Positions 1 through 9,085 of a stretch of DNA of 39,955 bases are shown piece by piece; position 1 is the stretch's first letter, and each line of letters begins with the position of its first letter. The notes below the pieces were generated by a model. The model was not told where the DNA came from and searched no databases. It saw only the letters and a list, made by a program, of their open reading frames with translations. The translations under genes were made by a program, and so were the position numbers. The stretch covers positions 103,909 to 143,863 of the forward strand of contig NZ_DS022276.1 of the NCBI RefSeq assembly GCF_000153725.1. Reading direction: 5' to 3'. The DNA comes from Salipiger bermudensis HTCC2601 (lineage in GTDB: Bacteria; Pseudomonadota; Alphaproteobacteria; Rhodobacterales; Rhodobacteraceae).

Positions 1-1234
1 GCGGGCGGGGAGACGGCCAGCCGCCGGTGGCCGGGGCGGAGAAGGCGGCGGGGGCGACGAGGAAGGCGCGCTCGGGGATGTGGCTGTCGGCGGGTAGCAG
101 GCGGCGGATGTTCTCGAGCCCGATGCGGGTGCCGATGCGGGTCACCAGATCGTCGAGCGCCGGGCCCTCGGGCGCCGCCCCGCGCGCCGCCACCGGCCCG
201 CCCAGCTGTTGCACCGGCAGATCCTCGACCACCACTGCCTCGAGCCGCAGCTGGTCGATGCCGAAGCCGGCCTCGGCGGCCTCCACGCCGCGGCGGAACA
301 GCGGCAGGATGCGGCCCGCCTCGCGCATCGGGCTCGCCAGCCGCAGCTCGACCCGGGCCGCGCCGCCATCGACCCGGCGCAGGCTCAGCTCGAGCACCCG
401 CGCGCCGGTCTCCTGCGCCAGAAGCCGGGCGCAGAGCCGCTCGAGCAGGCGCTCGGTGCCGGCCATCACGTCCTCGGTGAGGCCGATGGGCTCGGGCAGG
501 CTCAGGCGAATGCCGTAATGCGGCGGCTCGGCGGTGGGGGTGACCGGCTCGGGCATCGCGCCCAGCGCTTGGTCGAGCCGGGCCAGCAGGGCGGGCCCGA
601 AGCGCCGGGTCAGCGGCGGGCGCGGGCTGGCGGCGAGATCGCCGATCGTGCGCAGCCCGAGCCGCTGCAGCGCCGTCACCACCTCGGGCTCGAGCCGGAG
701 CGCCGCCACCGGCAGCGGTCCGAGCGCGGCCAGCGGATCGCCCGCCGGCGCCACCCCCTCGCCGAAGCGCGCCAGCGCCCAGGCGCCGCCGCGGCTGTCG
801 GCCAGCCCCAGCCGCAGCGCCAGCCCGGCGCGGGCGGCGCGGGCGCGCATGTCGGCCAGCATCATCGCCTCGCCACCATGCAGATGGGTGGCGCCGGTGA
901 CATCCAGCACCAGCCCGTCCGCGCCGTCGATCCCGACCCAGGGGCAGTAGCGCGTGGCCCAGCGCCGCAGCGCCGCGAGAAAGCGCCCGTCGTGCCCCGG
1001 TTCGGCCGGCGCAGTGAGCAGCGCCGGGCAGTAGATCCGCGCATCCGCCAGCGCCATGCCGCGATGCAGCCCCTCGGCCTCGGCCCGCGGGTTCAGGCAG
1101 AACAGCCGCTCGGCATTGGCCTGAGTCTGCACCAGCGCAAAGGGCGCCTCAACCGGACGCGCACGCAGAACCCGGTCGCTCGGCAACCGGGGAAACCACA
1201 TGGAGACGATGCGCCGTGTCTGTCCAAAGAACAT
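1..1234 (-). CDS. imuB: ImuB, Y-family polymerase-like mutasome protein (partial, 3' end outside window)
   Basis: The minus-strand frame stays open from an ATG at 1234 to the left edge, giving 411 codons. The protein begins MFFGQTRRIVSMWFPRL and continues with the ImuB-type block GIDGADGLVLDVTGATHLHGG, then little-finger-like sequence. In this family the first catalytic acidic motif of Y polymerases is lost, and WFPRL stands here where D-x-D-x-F would be. ImuB is therefore taken as a non-catalytic adaptor linking the DnaE2 polymerase to the beta clamp in damage-induced mutagenesis (family knowledge). The start lies inside imuA, overlapping it by 86 bases. A later ATG at 1201 (Met12) is possible. 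dnaE2 is not in the window and may lie beyond the left edge. Confidence 0.9.
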   Translation of the reverse strand, partial: MFFGQTRRIVSMWFPRLPSDRVLRARPVEAPFALVQTQANAERLFCLNPRAEAEGLHRGMALADARIYCPALLTAPAEPGHDGRFLAALRRWATRYCPWVGIDGADGLVLDVTGATHLHGGEAMMLADMRARAARAGLALRLGLADSRGGAWALARFGEGVAPAGDPLAALGPLPVAALRLEPEVVTALQRLGLRTIGDLAASPRPPLTRRFGPALLARLDQALGAMPEPVTPTAEPPHYGIRLSLPEPIGLTEDVMAGTERLLERLCARLLAQETGARVLELSLRRVDGGAARVELRLASPMREAGRILPLFRRGVEAAEAGFGIDQLRLEAVVVEDLPVQQLGGPVAARGAAPEGPALDDLVTRIGTRIGLENIRRLLPADSHIPERAFLVAPAAFSAPATGGWPSPRP

Positions 1235-1739
1235 CCCAGGCTCCCAGTGTTCCTGATTTGTTCTTTATAATTTCCCAACGCAGCGCTGTCGAGTCCGCCT
1301 CCTCTTCGGAGGCCAGCCGCGGGGCGGCGCGCCAGCGGGTCTCGGCGGCGTTGCTGCCCATGCCCTCGGGGATCAGGCAGAGCCCGGTGCTGCCGCCGCT
1401 TTTCGCGGCAAGCTGCAGGCGGCGGCCCTGGCGCAGGTCGAGCGGCTTGGTGATCTCGGTCACCACCAGCGGCACCGCGCCGTCGCGCAGCGCCTCCTCG
1501 GTGACCGCCAGCGCATCGGTGGGCGAGGGCGCCTCGGCGATCAGCAGCCGGGAGGGATCGAAGAACGGTGACAGGCCCTGCGGGGTCAGCATCTCCGCGC
1601 TCCAGCCCGGGCGCACCCAGAGCACCGGGCCCGCGCCCTGCGCCGCGAGGATCGCGGCGAAGCTGCTGGCGCCGGGGCCGCAGACCTCGTGGACGCGGGC
1701 GGGACGCAGGGGGAAGCTGTCGAACAGATTCGCGGGCAT
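1149..1739 (-). CDS. imuA: ImuA, RecA-like mutasome accessory protein
   Basis: This 196-residue protein begins MPANLFDSF and has the ImuA pattern: VHEVCGPGASSFAAILA near the N-terminus, VLWVRPGWSAEML, a PLVVTEITKPLDLRQGRRLQLAA segment, and a C-terminal RWEIIKNKSGTLGAWDVLW block. ImuA works with ImuB and DnaE2 in SOS mutagenesis (established for the family). The open frame extends upstream, but the alignable sequence begins at this methionine. No GTTC-N7-GTTC site was found between this gene and the divergent racemase-like gene; one lies inside the coding sequence at 1249-1263. Confidence 0.85.
   Translation of the reverse strand: MPANLFDSFPLRPARVHEVCGPGASSFAAILAAQGAGPVLWVRPGWSAEMLTPQGLSPFFDPSRLLIAEAPSPTDALAVTEEALRDGAVPLVVTEITKPLDLRQGRRLQLAAKSGGSTGLCLIPEGMGSNAAETRWRAAPRLASEEEADSTALRWEIIKNKSGTLGAWDVLWTDTAHRLHVVSPVAERPGSACASG
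1249..1263. promoter_or_regulatory. SOS box (LexA site), GTTC-N7-GTTC
   Basis: The plus strand reads GTTC CTGATTT GTTC, a perfect match to the direct-repeat LexA site of alphaproteobacteria. It lies within imuA codons and 15 bases upstream of the imuB start. It could drive imuB from inside imuA, or be a chance product of the conserved codons there. The match is seen; the function is inferred. Confidence 0.5.
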
Positions 1740-1917
1740 GGGGTCAGGATACAGGGTCGGGCCGGGGCGGGCCAAGATCCCTGCGCCGACAAAGCGTGGA
1801 AAGCGGGCAGATCCTGCGGACTGGCGCTGCCACGGGCCGCGTCGCGATTGACGCAAGCCGCGCGCGGTGCGCCACTGTCGCCATGATGATCATTTCCCTC
1901 TCCGTGGCAGGCCGCCG

Positions 1918-2661
1918 ATGAGCGCGCCGCTGCCCTACCGCCTTGGTCCGGCGCGTCCGGCGCTGGGGCTCGTGGTGCTGCAATCGGACGAGAGCGTCGA
2001 GGCCGACATGCGCCGCCTGATCCCGCAGCGCGGCAATCTGCTCGTCACCCGCGTGCCCTCGGGCGCCGAGGTCACCCCCGAGACGCTGGCCGAGATGGAG
2101 GGCCATCTGGGCCAGGCGGCGGCACTGTTCCCGCCCTGGGCGCGGTTCTCGGCGGTGGGCTATGCCTGCACCTCGGGCACGGCGCAGATCGGCGCGCCCC
2201 ACGTGGCGGCGCAGATCCGCGCGGCGGTGGAGGCGGATGTGGTGACCGAGCCGGTCTCGGCACTGATCGCCGCCTGCGCGGCGCTGGGGGTGCGCCGGCT
2301 GGGGCTGATCTCGCCCTACGTGGCCGAGGTCTCGGGGCGGCTGCGCGCGGTGCTGGCCGAGGCGCGGATCGAGACGCCGGTCTTTGCCAGTTTCGAGGTG
2401 CCGGAAGAGGCCCGGGTGGCGCGGATCGGGCCGCAGAGCCTGCGCGACGCCGCGATGCGGCTGGCCGGGGAGGCGCCGCTCGACGGGCTGTTCCTGTCCT
2501 GCACCAACCTGCGCACCCTGTCGGTGATTCCCGCGCTCGAGGCAGAGCTGGGACTGCCGGTGCTGTCGAGCAACCAGGTGCTGGCGTGGCACATGATGAG
2601 GCTGGCAGGGATCGCGGCGCCGAAGCGGGCGCCGGGGCGGCTTTTCATGCAGACGCGGTGA
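1918..2661 (+). CDS. Asp/Glu racemase-family protein (maleate isomerase / arylmalonate decarboxylase-like)
   Basis: The product has 247 residues. Two cysteine motifs characteristic of the superfamily are present: YACTSGT with Cys84 and LSCTNLRT with Cys195. These normally form the two-base catalytic pair of racemases and maleate cis-trans isomerases. LGLISPYVAEVSGRL and LPVLSSNQVLAWHM match the maleate isomerase/AMDase branch better than classical glutamate racemase. The chosen ATG follows a weak AGG; an upstream in-frame start at 1867 would add 17 atypical residues. The 3' end overlaps the convergent TrpD2-like gene by 17 bases. The substrate cannot be told from sequence. Confidence 0.8.
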   Translation: MSAPLPYRLGPARPALGLVVLQSDESVEADMRRLIPQRGNLLVTRVPSGAEVTPETLAEMEGHLGQAAALFPPWARFSAVGYACTSGTAQIGAPHVAAQIRAAVEADVVTEPVSALIAACAALGVRRLGLISPYVAEVSGRLRAVLAEARIETPVFASFEVPEEARVARIGPQSLRDAAMRLAGEAPLDGLFLSCTNLRTLSVIPALEAELGLPVLSSNQVLAWHMMRLAGIAAPKRAPGRLFMQTR

Positions 2662-3607
2662 CGGCGCGGCGCGCCTGCCAGAGCTGGCGGGCGCTCTCGA
2701 GGGGCGCATTCTGACCCAGCGTGTCGAGCGCCAGCGCGGCGGTGCCCAGCACCACGGCCTCGGCGAAGGGATCGTCGCGCTCACCCGCCCAAAGCGCGCC
2801 GAGCAGCGCCGGATCGCTCTCGCCATCATCAAGGCGACGGGTGGCCTCGGGCAGCAGGGCAGGAAAGCTTGTCTCCCACGCGGCGCCCTCGCGCAGGCCG
2901 AAGCCGGCGATCGCCTTGGCTGGGTGACGTTCGAACTCGCCGCCGCCGCCCTTGATCACGGTGAGCGCGTCGAGCCCGAGAATGGCGCCCGCATCGGCCT
3001 GCAGCAGGCGATAGGGCGGGTGGAACACGCCCTGCACAGAGACGCTGGCCCGCGCCGGGTTGAGCATCCGGCAGACGGTGTTCACGCAGGAGCGCAGGTG
3101 CAGCACGTCGCGCAATCTCAGCAGGCGGAAGAGCGCCGCAGAAAGATGCTCGAGCGGCAGGTAGGCGATGCCGTGTTGCTCCATGAGAGTGGAGGCCTCG
3201 GTGGGCCCCTCGGCCACCGGGATGCCGGCGGCGGCGAGCCCGTTGCGCACCGCCGCGTCGGCGCCGTTCCAGCCATGCATCAGCACCGGGTGCCCGGCAT
3301 CGGCCACCAGCCGCGCCGAGAGCAGGAACCACGGCAGGCCGCGGGTGCGGCCGGCGGCATAGGAAGGCCAGTCGAGCGCCGGGCGGGGCAGGGCCGGAAG
3401 GCTCTGCTGCGCCGCATGCGCGAAGCCCGCGATCTCGTCGGCGGTCTCGCCCTTCATCCGCATCAGCATCAGGAGCGCGCCGATGGCATGGGGATCGGCC
3501 TCGCCCGAGAGCATGAGCTGCATCGCATCGACCGCTTCCTCGCGGCTGAGCGAGCGCGACCGTCCGGGGCCGCGCCCCAGCGTGCGGACATGGGCGCCAA
3601 GCGTCAT
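2645..3607 (-). CDS. Glycosyltransferase-family protein, TrpD2/YbiB-like (anthranilate phosphoribosyltransferase fold)
   Basis: The protein has 320 residues. An N-terminal helical domain (about 1-75, SREEAVDAMQLMLSG...AIGALLMLMRMKGET) matches the NP-III/TrpD N-domain. The catalytic-like domain has HGWNGAD at 111, a NPAR motif near 183 and the glycine run KGGGGEFERH at 219. TrpD2 proteins keep the TrpD fold but lack anthranilate phosphoribosyltransferase activity, and E. coli YbiB binds nucleic acids. The ATG overlaps the nasA stop (ATGA), so the gene is translationally coupled as the last member of the nitrate assimilation operon. Its role there is unknown. Confidence 0.8.
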   Translation of the reverse strand: MTLGAHVRTLGRGPGRSRSLSREEAVDAMQLMLSGEADPHAIGALLMLMRMKGETADEIAGFAHAAQQSLPALPRPALDWPSYAAGRTRGLPWFLLSARLVADAGHPVLMHGWNGADAAVRNGLAAAGIPVAEGPTEASTLMEQHGIAYLPLEHLSAALFRLLRLRDVLHLRSCVNTVCRMLNPARASVSVQGVFHPPYRLLQADAGAILGLDALTVIKGGGGEFERHPAKAIAGFGLREGAAWETSFPALLPEATRRLDDGESDPALLGALWAGERDDPFAEAVVLGTAALALDTLGQNAPLESARQLWQARRAVTASA

Positions 3608-6234
3608 TCCGCGGCCACCTTCGCCTGTGCCGCGGCGAGGATCGAGGCCAGCTCGGGCCGGCAGGAACCGCAATTGGTTCCCGCCTCCAGCGCCGCGCCG
3701 ATCTGTTCGACGCTGAGCAGCCCTTGCGTCTCGATGGCGGCGACGATGGTGTTGAGCCCGACATTGAAGCACGAGCACACCAGCGGGCCGGGATCGGGGC
3801 GGTCGGCGGGCGGCTGGCCGGTAAGGGCGTCGGGGGCCTCGGTGCCGGGCAGGGTGGCGAGGAAGTCGCGCTTGAGCGCCACCGGTTCGGGGCCGGCGAA
3901 GAGCGCCGCGATCAGCCGGTCGCCGTCGTGGAAGGCGATGCGGGCAACGCCGCGCCGGGCGTCGATCACGGTCTGGCAGGGCGCGTCGGGCAGGCCGAAG
4001 AGCGCGCGCGCCTCGGCCTCCCAGTCCTCGGGCTGGGCTGCGGCGGCCAGCTCGGCGCGCCAGCCCGCACGGGTGCAGGCGCGGGCCCAGTAATCGGCGG
4101 TGGGGGTGATCTCGGTGGCGGACACGGCATAGCCGTACCATGCCGCGTCGAAGCGTGCCACCGCCGTGGTGCTGGCCTTGCTCTCGGGCTGGCCCGAGAC
4201 CGGGTCGGTGTTGGCGGCGACCAGCGCGTCGATCCGGGCCGAGGGCGCGGTTTCGCCGGTCCAGTGCATCGGCGCAAACACGTCGCCCGGCGCCACCGCA
4301 TCGGTGATCCGCGCCCGCAGGATCGCCTTGCCCTGCGGGTTCTCGAGCCGCACCAGATCGGCGGGCGCGATGCCGAGGCGGCGCGCATCCTCGGGGTGGA
4401 TCTCGAGGAAGGGCTCTGCGAGATGGGCGGCCAGCCGCGGTGAGCGGGCGGTGCGGGTCATGGTATGCCACTGGTCGCGGATGCGCCCGGTGTTGAGCCG
4501 GAAGGGAAACTCGGTGCAGGGCTCGGACGCCGGGGGGCGATAGCGGATCGGCAGCATCCGGGCCTTGCCGTCGGGGTGGTAGAAACGCCCGTCGGCGAAG
4601 AAGCGGCCGCCGTTGCGGGTGGCGCTGGCAGGCCAGCGGAAGGGCGCCATCGCCATGTATGCGCTGTCGCTGAGCTCGGCCTTGGCGGAGATGTCGAAAT
4701 CGCGCCCGAGCGTGCCGGCAAGCCCTGAAAGGGCTGCGTATTCGCGGAAGATCTCGGCCGGGCAGGCATAGTCGAACGCCTCGCGCCAGCCCATGCGGCG
4801 GCCGACCTCGGCGAGGATCTCCCAGTCGGGCCGCGCCACGCCGGGCGCCGGCAGCGCGGCGCGCTGGCGGCTGATGGTGCGGTCGGAGTTGGTGACCGTG
4901 CCCTCCTTCTCGGCCCAGGCCGAGGCGGGCAGCAGCACATGGGCCAGCCGGGCGGTGTCGGTGGCGGCGGTGATGTCCGAGACCACGACGAAATCGCAAT
5001 CGGCGATCGCCTTGGTGACCGCATCGGCATCGGGCATGGTGACGGCGGGGTTGGTGTGGATGATCCACAGCGCCTTGATGCGGCCGTCGCCGGCGGCGCG
5101 GAACAGGTCCACCGCCTTGAGCCCCGGCGCGTCGGCCATGCGCGGGCTGTCCCAGAATTCATGCACCGCGGCGCGGTGGTCGGCGTTCTCGATGTCGAGG
5201 TGACAGGCCAGCATGTTGGCCAGCCCACCGACCTCGCGCCCGCCCATGGCGTTGGGCTGGCCGGTGATCGAGAACGGCCCGCAGCCGGGGGTGCCGATGC
5301 GGCCCGTGGCGAGGTGGCAGTTGAGGATGGCGTTGACCTTGTCGCTGCCCGAGGTGGACTGGTTCACGCCCTGCGAATAGACGGTGACCACCTTTCCGGT
5401 GCCGATCCAGAGCTTGTAGAACGCCGCGAGTTGCGCCTCCGACAGCCCGGTGACGGTGTCGCGGTCGCTCGAGGCGGCGATCAGCGCCTCGTTGAAGCCC
5501 TGCACGGTGGCGAGGAATTCCTTGTCGAGCGCGCCGGCCTCGTGGATGGCGCAGAGCAGCCCGTTGAACAGCGCCGCATCGGTGCCGGCCTTGAGCGCGA
5601 GATGCATGTCGGCGCCATCGCAGGAGGCGGTGCGGCGCGGGTCGATGACCACGAGCTTGGTGCCGCGCGCCTTCCGCGCCGCGAGGATGCGCTGGTAGAG
5701 CACCGGGTGGCACCACGCGAGGTTCGAGCCCACCAGCACGATCAGGTCGGCCTCCTCAAGATCCTCGTAGGTCCCGGGCACGGTGTCGGTGCCGAAGGCG
5801 CGGCGGTGGCCGGCCACCGACGACGCCATGCAGAGCCGCGAGTTGGTGTCGATATTGGCGGCGCCGACATAGCCCTTCATCAGCTTGTTGGCGACGTAGT
5901 AATCCTCGGTCAGCAGTTGGCCGGAGACGTAGAAGCCCACGCTCTCCGGCCCGTGCTGCTCGATGGTCTCGCGAAAGCGCTGGGCGACGAGATCGAGCGC
6001 CTCGTCCCAGTTCGCCTCGCGGCCGTGCACGCGGGGAGAGAGCAGGCGCCCTTCCAGCCCCACGGTCTCGCCAAGGGCCGAGCCCTTGGAGCAGAGCTTT
6101 CCGAAATTCGCCGGGTGCTCCGGGTCGCCCCGTACCGTCAGCCCGCCCTGGCCGTCGGCCAGCAGGCGCACCCCGCATCCCACCCCGCAATAGGGGCAGG
6201 TCGAACAGATCTCGGAAACGCCCTGGTCTTTCAT
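3604..6234 (-). CDS. nasA: Assimilatory nitrate reductase catalytic subunit NasA
   Basis: The product is an 876-residue molybdopterin oxidoreductase reducing nitrate to nitrite in the cytoplasm. The N-terminal [4Fe-4S] motif uses Cys13, Cys16 and Cys20 (CPYCGVGC) plus a later Cys in KLCSKG. NSRLCMASS carries the probable Mo-ligand cysteine, and the C-terminal third has the molydopterin-dinucleotide-binding fold. The C-terminus adds a BFD-like [2Fe-2S] domain (CSCFNVG...CGSCRPEL), typical of assimilatory rather than periplasmic enzymes. There is no Tat signal. The ATG at 6234 overlaps the nirD stop by one base (TGATG); an in-frame GTG at 6237 is the alternative start. Confidence 0.95.
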   Translation of the reverse strand: MKDQGVSEICSTCPYCGVGCGVRLLADGQGGLTVRGDPEHPANFGKLCSKGSALGETVGLEGRLLSPRVHGREANWDEALDLVAQRFRETIEQHGPESVGFYVSGQLLTEDYYVANKLMKGYVGAANIDTNSRLCMASSVAGHRRAFGTDTVPGTYEDLEEADLIVLVGSNLAWCHPVLYQRILAARKARGTKLVVIDPRRTASCDGADMHLALKAGTDAALFNGLLCAIHEAGALDKEFLATVQGFNEALIAASSDRDTVTGLSEAQLAAFYKLWIGTGKVVTVYSQGVNQSTSGSDKVNAILNCHLATGRIGTPGCGPFSITGQPNAMGGREVGGLANMLACHLDIENADHRAAVHEFWDSPRMADAPGLKAVDLFRAAGDGRIKALWIIHTNPAVTMPDADAVTKAIADCDFVVVSDITAATDTARLAHVLLPASAWAEKEGTVTNSDRTISRQRAALPAPGVARPDWEILAEVGRRMGWREAFDYACPAEIFREYAALSGLAGTLGRDFDISAKAELSDSAYMAMAPFRWPASATRNGGRFFADGRFYHPDGKARMLPIRYRPPASEPCTEFPFRLNTGRIRDQWHTMTRTARSPRLAAHLAEPFLEIHPEDARRLGIAPADLVRLENPQGKAILRARITDAVAPGDVFAPMHWTGETAPSARIDALVAANTDPVSGQPESKASTTAVARFDAAWYGYAVSATEITPTADYWARACTRAGWRAELAAAAQPEDWEAEARALFGLPDAPCQTVIDARRGVARIAFHDGDRLIAALFAGPEPVALKRDFLATLPGTEAPDALTGQPPADRPDPGPLVCSCFNVGLNTIVAAIETQGLLSVEQIGAALEAGTNCGSCRPELASILAAAQAKVAAE

Positions 6235-6566
6235 CACGCCGCACTCCGCCGGGAGACCGCCGCGCCGTCGAGCAGGATGCGCCCGTCCTCGAGCCGTACC
6301 GGGTAGGTGTCGATGCGGCCCTCGTCGGCGCCCTGCGCCTCGCCGGTGTTGAGGTCGAACACCCAGTTGTGCAGCGGGCAGGTGACCTTCTGGCCGTGCA
6401 CGATGCCCTCCGAGAGCGGGCCCTGCTTGTGCGGGCAGGTGTTCGAGGCGGCAAACACCTCGGCGGTGTCGGTGCGGAAGATCGCCACGCAGCCGACCTC
6501 CGTCCTGACCAGCCGGGCGCCGCGCAGCGGCACGTCGTCGATATGTCCGATGTCGATCCAGCTCAT
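6234..6566 (-). CDS. nirD: Nitrite reductase small subunit NirD (Rieske-type)
   Basis: This 110-residue protein has a Rieske-like motif pair, CPHKQGPLSEG and CPLHNWVFDL, providing two Cys and two His positions for a [2Fe-2S] cluster. It starts MSWIDIGH, the usual NirD start, and the length is normal. NirD partners NirB in the NAD(P)H-dependent reduction of nitrite to ammonium. It lies between nirB (73-base gap holding a perfect hairpin) and nasA (one-base overlap). Confidence 0.93.
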   Translation of the reverse strand: MSWIDIGHIDDVPLRGARLVRTEVGCVAIFRTDTAEVFAASNTCPHKQGPLSEGIVHGQKVTCPLHNWVFDLNTGEAQGADEGRIDTYPVRLEDGRILLDGAAVSRRSAA

Positions 6567-6595
6567 TGGCCTGTCTCCGCTTGCGAGATGGGGGA

Positions 6596-6618
6596 GCCGC
6601 CCCGAAGGCCGGGGCGGC
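6596..6618 (-). other. Intercistronic hairpin between nirB and nirD
   Basis: A perfect 9-bp inverted repeat (GCCGCCCCG / CGGGGCGGC) has a 5-base loop. It is the main feature of the 73-base gap and has no T-tract. It may stabilise or process the operon mRNA (inference). Confidence 0.5.
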
Positions 6619-6639
6619 AATCTTGGCGAGGGGCGGCGC

Positions 6640-9071
6640 TCATTCCGCCGCCTTCAGGGTGAGGTCGGCAAGCGGCTGGAAGCGGCGCGCGGCCTCCGGC
6701 TCTGCCCGCTCCGCCCAGGGATCGGTCTGGTAGACGCTTTGCGAGACGTCGAAACGCTCGACCAGCGCCCGGCGCTCGGTCTCGTCGGAGAGCACCTCCT
6801 TGACCCAGTCGAGCCCGACCTTGGCGACCCACTTGTAGGGCCGGTCGAGATACTTGGCGTGCTCGCGGTAGAGCTGCACGAAGGCGGTGGTCCACTCGAT
6901 CGCCGCCTCTTCGGTGGGCACGTCGACGAGGCGTTCGGTCTCTTTCACGTCCATGCCGGCGGCACCGGCGACGCCGATCTGGTAGCCGCTGTCGACGCAG
7001 ATGATGCCGACATCCTTGCAGGTCGCTTCGGCGCAGTTGCGCGGGCAGCCCGAGACGCCGAGCTTGACCTTGTGCGGCGTCCACGACCCCCAGAGCTTCT
7101 TCTCGAGCTTGATGCCGAGCCCGGTGCTGTCCTGCGTGCCGAAGCGGCACCAGTCGGAGCCGACGCAGGTCTTCACCGTGCGCAGACCCTTGGTATAGGC
7201 GTGGCCCGAGACCATGCCGGCCTCGTTGAGATCGTGCCAGATCGCCGGCAGATCCTCTTTCTTGACGCCCAGAAGGTCGATGCGCTGGCCGCCGGTGACC
7301 TTGACGGTGGCGCCGTATTTCTCCGCCGCCTGCGCGATGGCGATCAGCTCCTGCGGGGTGGTCATGCCGCCCCACATGCGCGGCATCACGCTATAGGTGC
7401 CGTCCTTCTGGATGTTGGCGTGGTTGCGCTCGTTGACGAAGCGGCTTTGCGGATCGTCGGTATAGTCGAGCGGCCAGTCCGCCAGCAGGTAGAAGTTGAT
7501 CGCCGGGCGGCAGACATGGCAGCCATTGCGGGTCTTCCAGCCCAGCTCCTGCCAGACCGCCTCCTGCGATTTCAGCTCCTGCGCCTTGATCAGGCGGCGC
7601 ACGTCCTCATGGGTGAGGTCGGTGCAGCCGCAGACCGGCTGCGCCGTGGGCAGCACGAACTCGTCGCCCAGCGTGACCGAGAGCACCTGCTCGACGAGCC
7701 CGGTGCAGGTGCCGCACGACGCGCTGGCCTTGGTGGTGGCCTTGATCGCCCCGAGATCGGTGGCGCCGCCTTCGATGGCGGCCACGATATCGCCCTTGCA
7801 TACGCCGTTGCAGCCGCAGATCTCCGCCTCAGGCGGCAATGCTGCAACGGCTGACAGAGGGTCCGCGGATGCACCCCCCTGATAGGACGGCCCGAAGATC
7901 AGCGTCTCGCGCATCTCCGAGATGTCTGTGCCATCCTTGATCAGCCCGAAGAACCAGTTGCCGTCGGCGGTGTCGCCATACATCACCGCGCCGACCAGCT
8001 TGTCCTCCTCGATCACGAGGCGCTTGTAGATGCCTCGGGCGGGGTCACGATAGACGATGTCCTCGCGACCCGGGCCGTCGGCGAAATCGCCCGCCGAGAA
8101 CAGGTCGCAGCCGGTGACCTTGAGCTTGGTCGAGAGCTCGCGCATGGCGAAGGTCTCTTCTTCGCCGAGCAGCGTCTTGGCCAGAACCTTGGCCTGATCG
8201 TAGAGCGGTGCCACGAGGCCGAAGAGGTTGCCCTCATACTCGACGCATTCGCCCACGGCAAAGACATCCGGCGTCTCGGTGCGCATCTGCGCGTCGACCT
8301 TGATGGCGCGGCCGCAGGCGATGCCGCTGTCCTGCGCCAGCTTCACCGCCGGGCGGATGCCCACCGCCATGCAGACGATGTCGCAGGGCAGCTCGGTGCC
8401 GTCGGCGAGGTTGACCTGCTCGGCCTTGCCGTTGCCCACGATCTCCTTGGTCGAGGCTTCGAGCAGCACGGTGATGCCGCGGCGCTCGAGATCCTTCTTC
8501 AGCAGGTAGCCCGCCGCCGGATCGAGCTGGCGCTCCATCAGGTGCGAGGCGATGTGCAGCACCGTGACCTCCATGCCGCGCAGCCGCAGCGCCGCCGCCG
8601 CCTCGAGCCCGAGCAGGCCGCCACCGATGACCACGGCCTTGGAGCCGGGTTTGCCGGCGGCCTCGGTCATCGCGGTGGTGTCCTCGAGGTCGCGGAAGGC
8701 CACGACGCCGGGCAGGTCATGGCCGGGGCAGGGAATGATGAAGGCCGAGGACCCGGTGCCGAAGACCAGCTTGTCATAGGCCACTTCGCCCTTCTCGCCG
8801 ACCACGACCTTGCGCGCGGTATCGACGCTCAGGACCTTTTCGCCGAACCGGCAGGCGACCTTGTGGCGCCGTACCAGTCGTCATCATGGGTGACGATCTC
8901 GGCAAAGCTCTTTTCGCCCGAGAGCACTGGCGAGAGCATGATGCGGTTGTAGTTGCCGCGCGGTTCGGCGTTGAAGAGCGTGATCTCGAAGGCGCCGGGA
9001 TCGGCGTCGAGCAGGTGTTCGAGCAGTCGGCCAGAGGCCATGCCTGCTCCGATGACGACGAGTTTCTGCAT
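6640..9071 (-). pseudogene. nirB: Nitrite reductase [NAD(P)H] large subunit NirB, single-base frameshift as read
   Basis: Two abutting frames together encode NirB. The first runs from ATG 9071 (MQKLVVIGAGMASGRLLEHLL) and goes off frame after DDDWY. The second carries RHKVACRFGEKVLSVDT onward to the stop at 6640. Inserting one base near 8870 gives 810 residues, a normal NirB length. The second part has a GGGLLGLEA dinucleotide site (about residue 150), a BFD [2Fe-2S] motif (CGCNGVCKGD...CGTC, about 419-456), a second BFD-like repeat, and the siroheme/[4Fe-4S] motif CVGSDWC...GCPRNC (about 636-680). The enzyme reduces nitrite to ammonium. All other residues look intact, so a recent mutation or a base-calling error is equally possible. 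Confidence 0.85.
8866..8874 (-). other. Frameshift site in nirB (one base missing)
   Basis: On the coding strand, TGG TAC is followed by GGCGCCACAAG. One more C (TAC CGG CGC CAC AAG) would read WYRRHK and join the two nirB frames. As read, the frame ends at a TGA near 8829 after 17 out-of-frame codons. Confidence 0.8.
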
Positions 9072-9085
9072 CTCTGCGGCTCCTC

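Noticed and set aside
4939-6306. 455-residue plus-strand open frame opposite nasA
   Set aside because: It is antisense to the strongly conserved nasA frame and shows no domain; long antisense frames are common in such GC-rich DNA.
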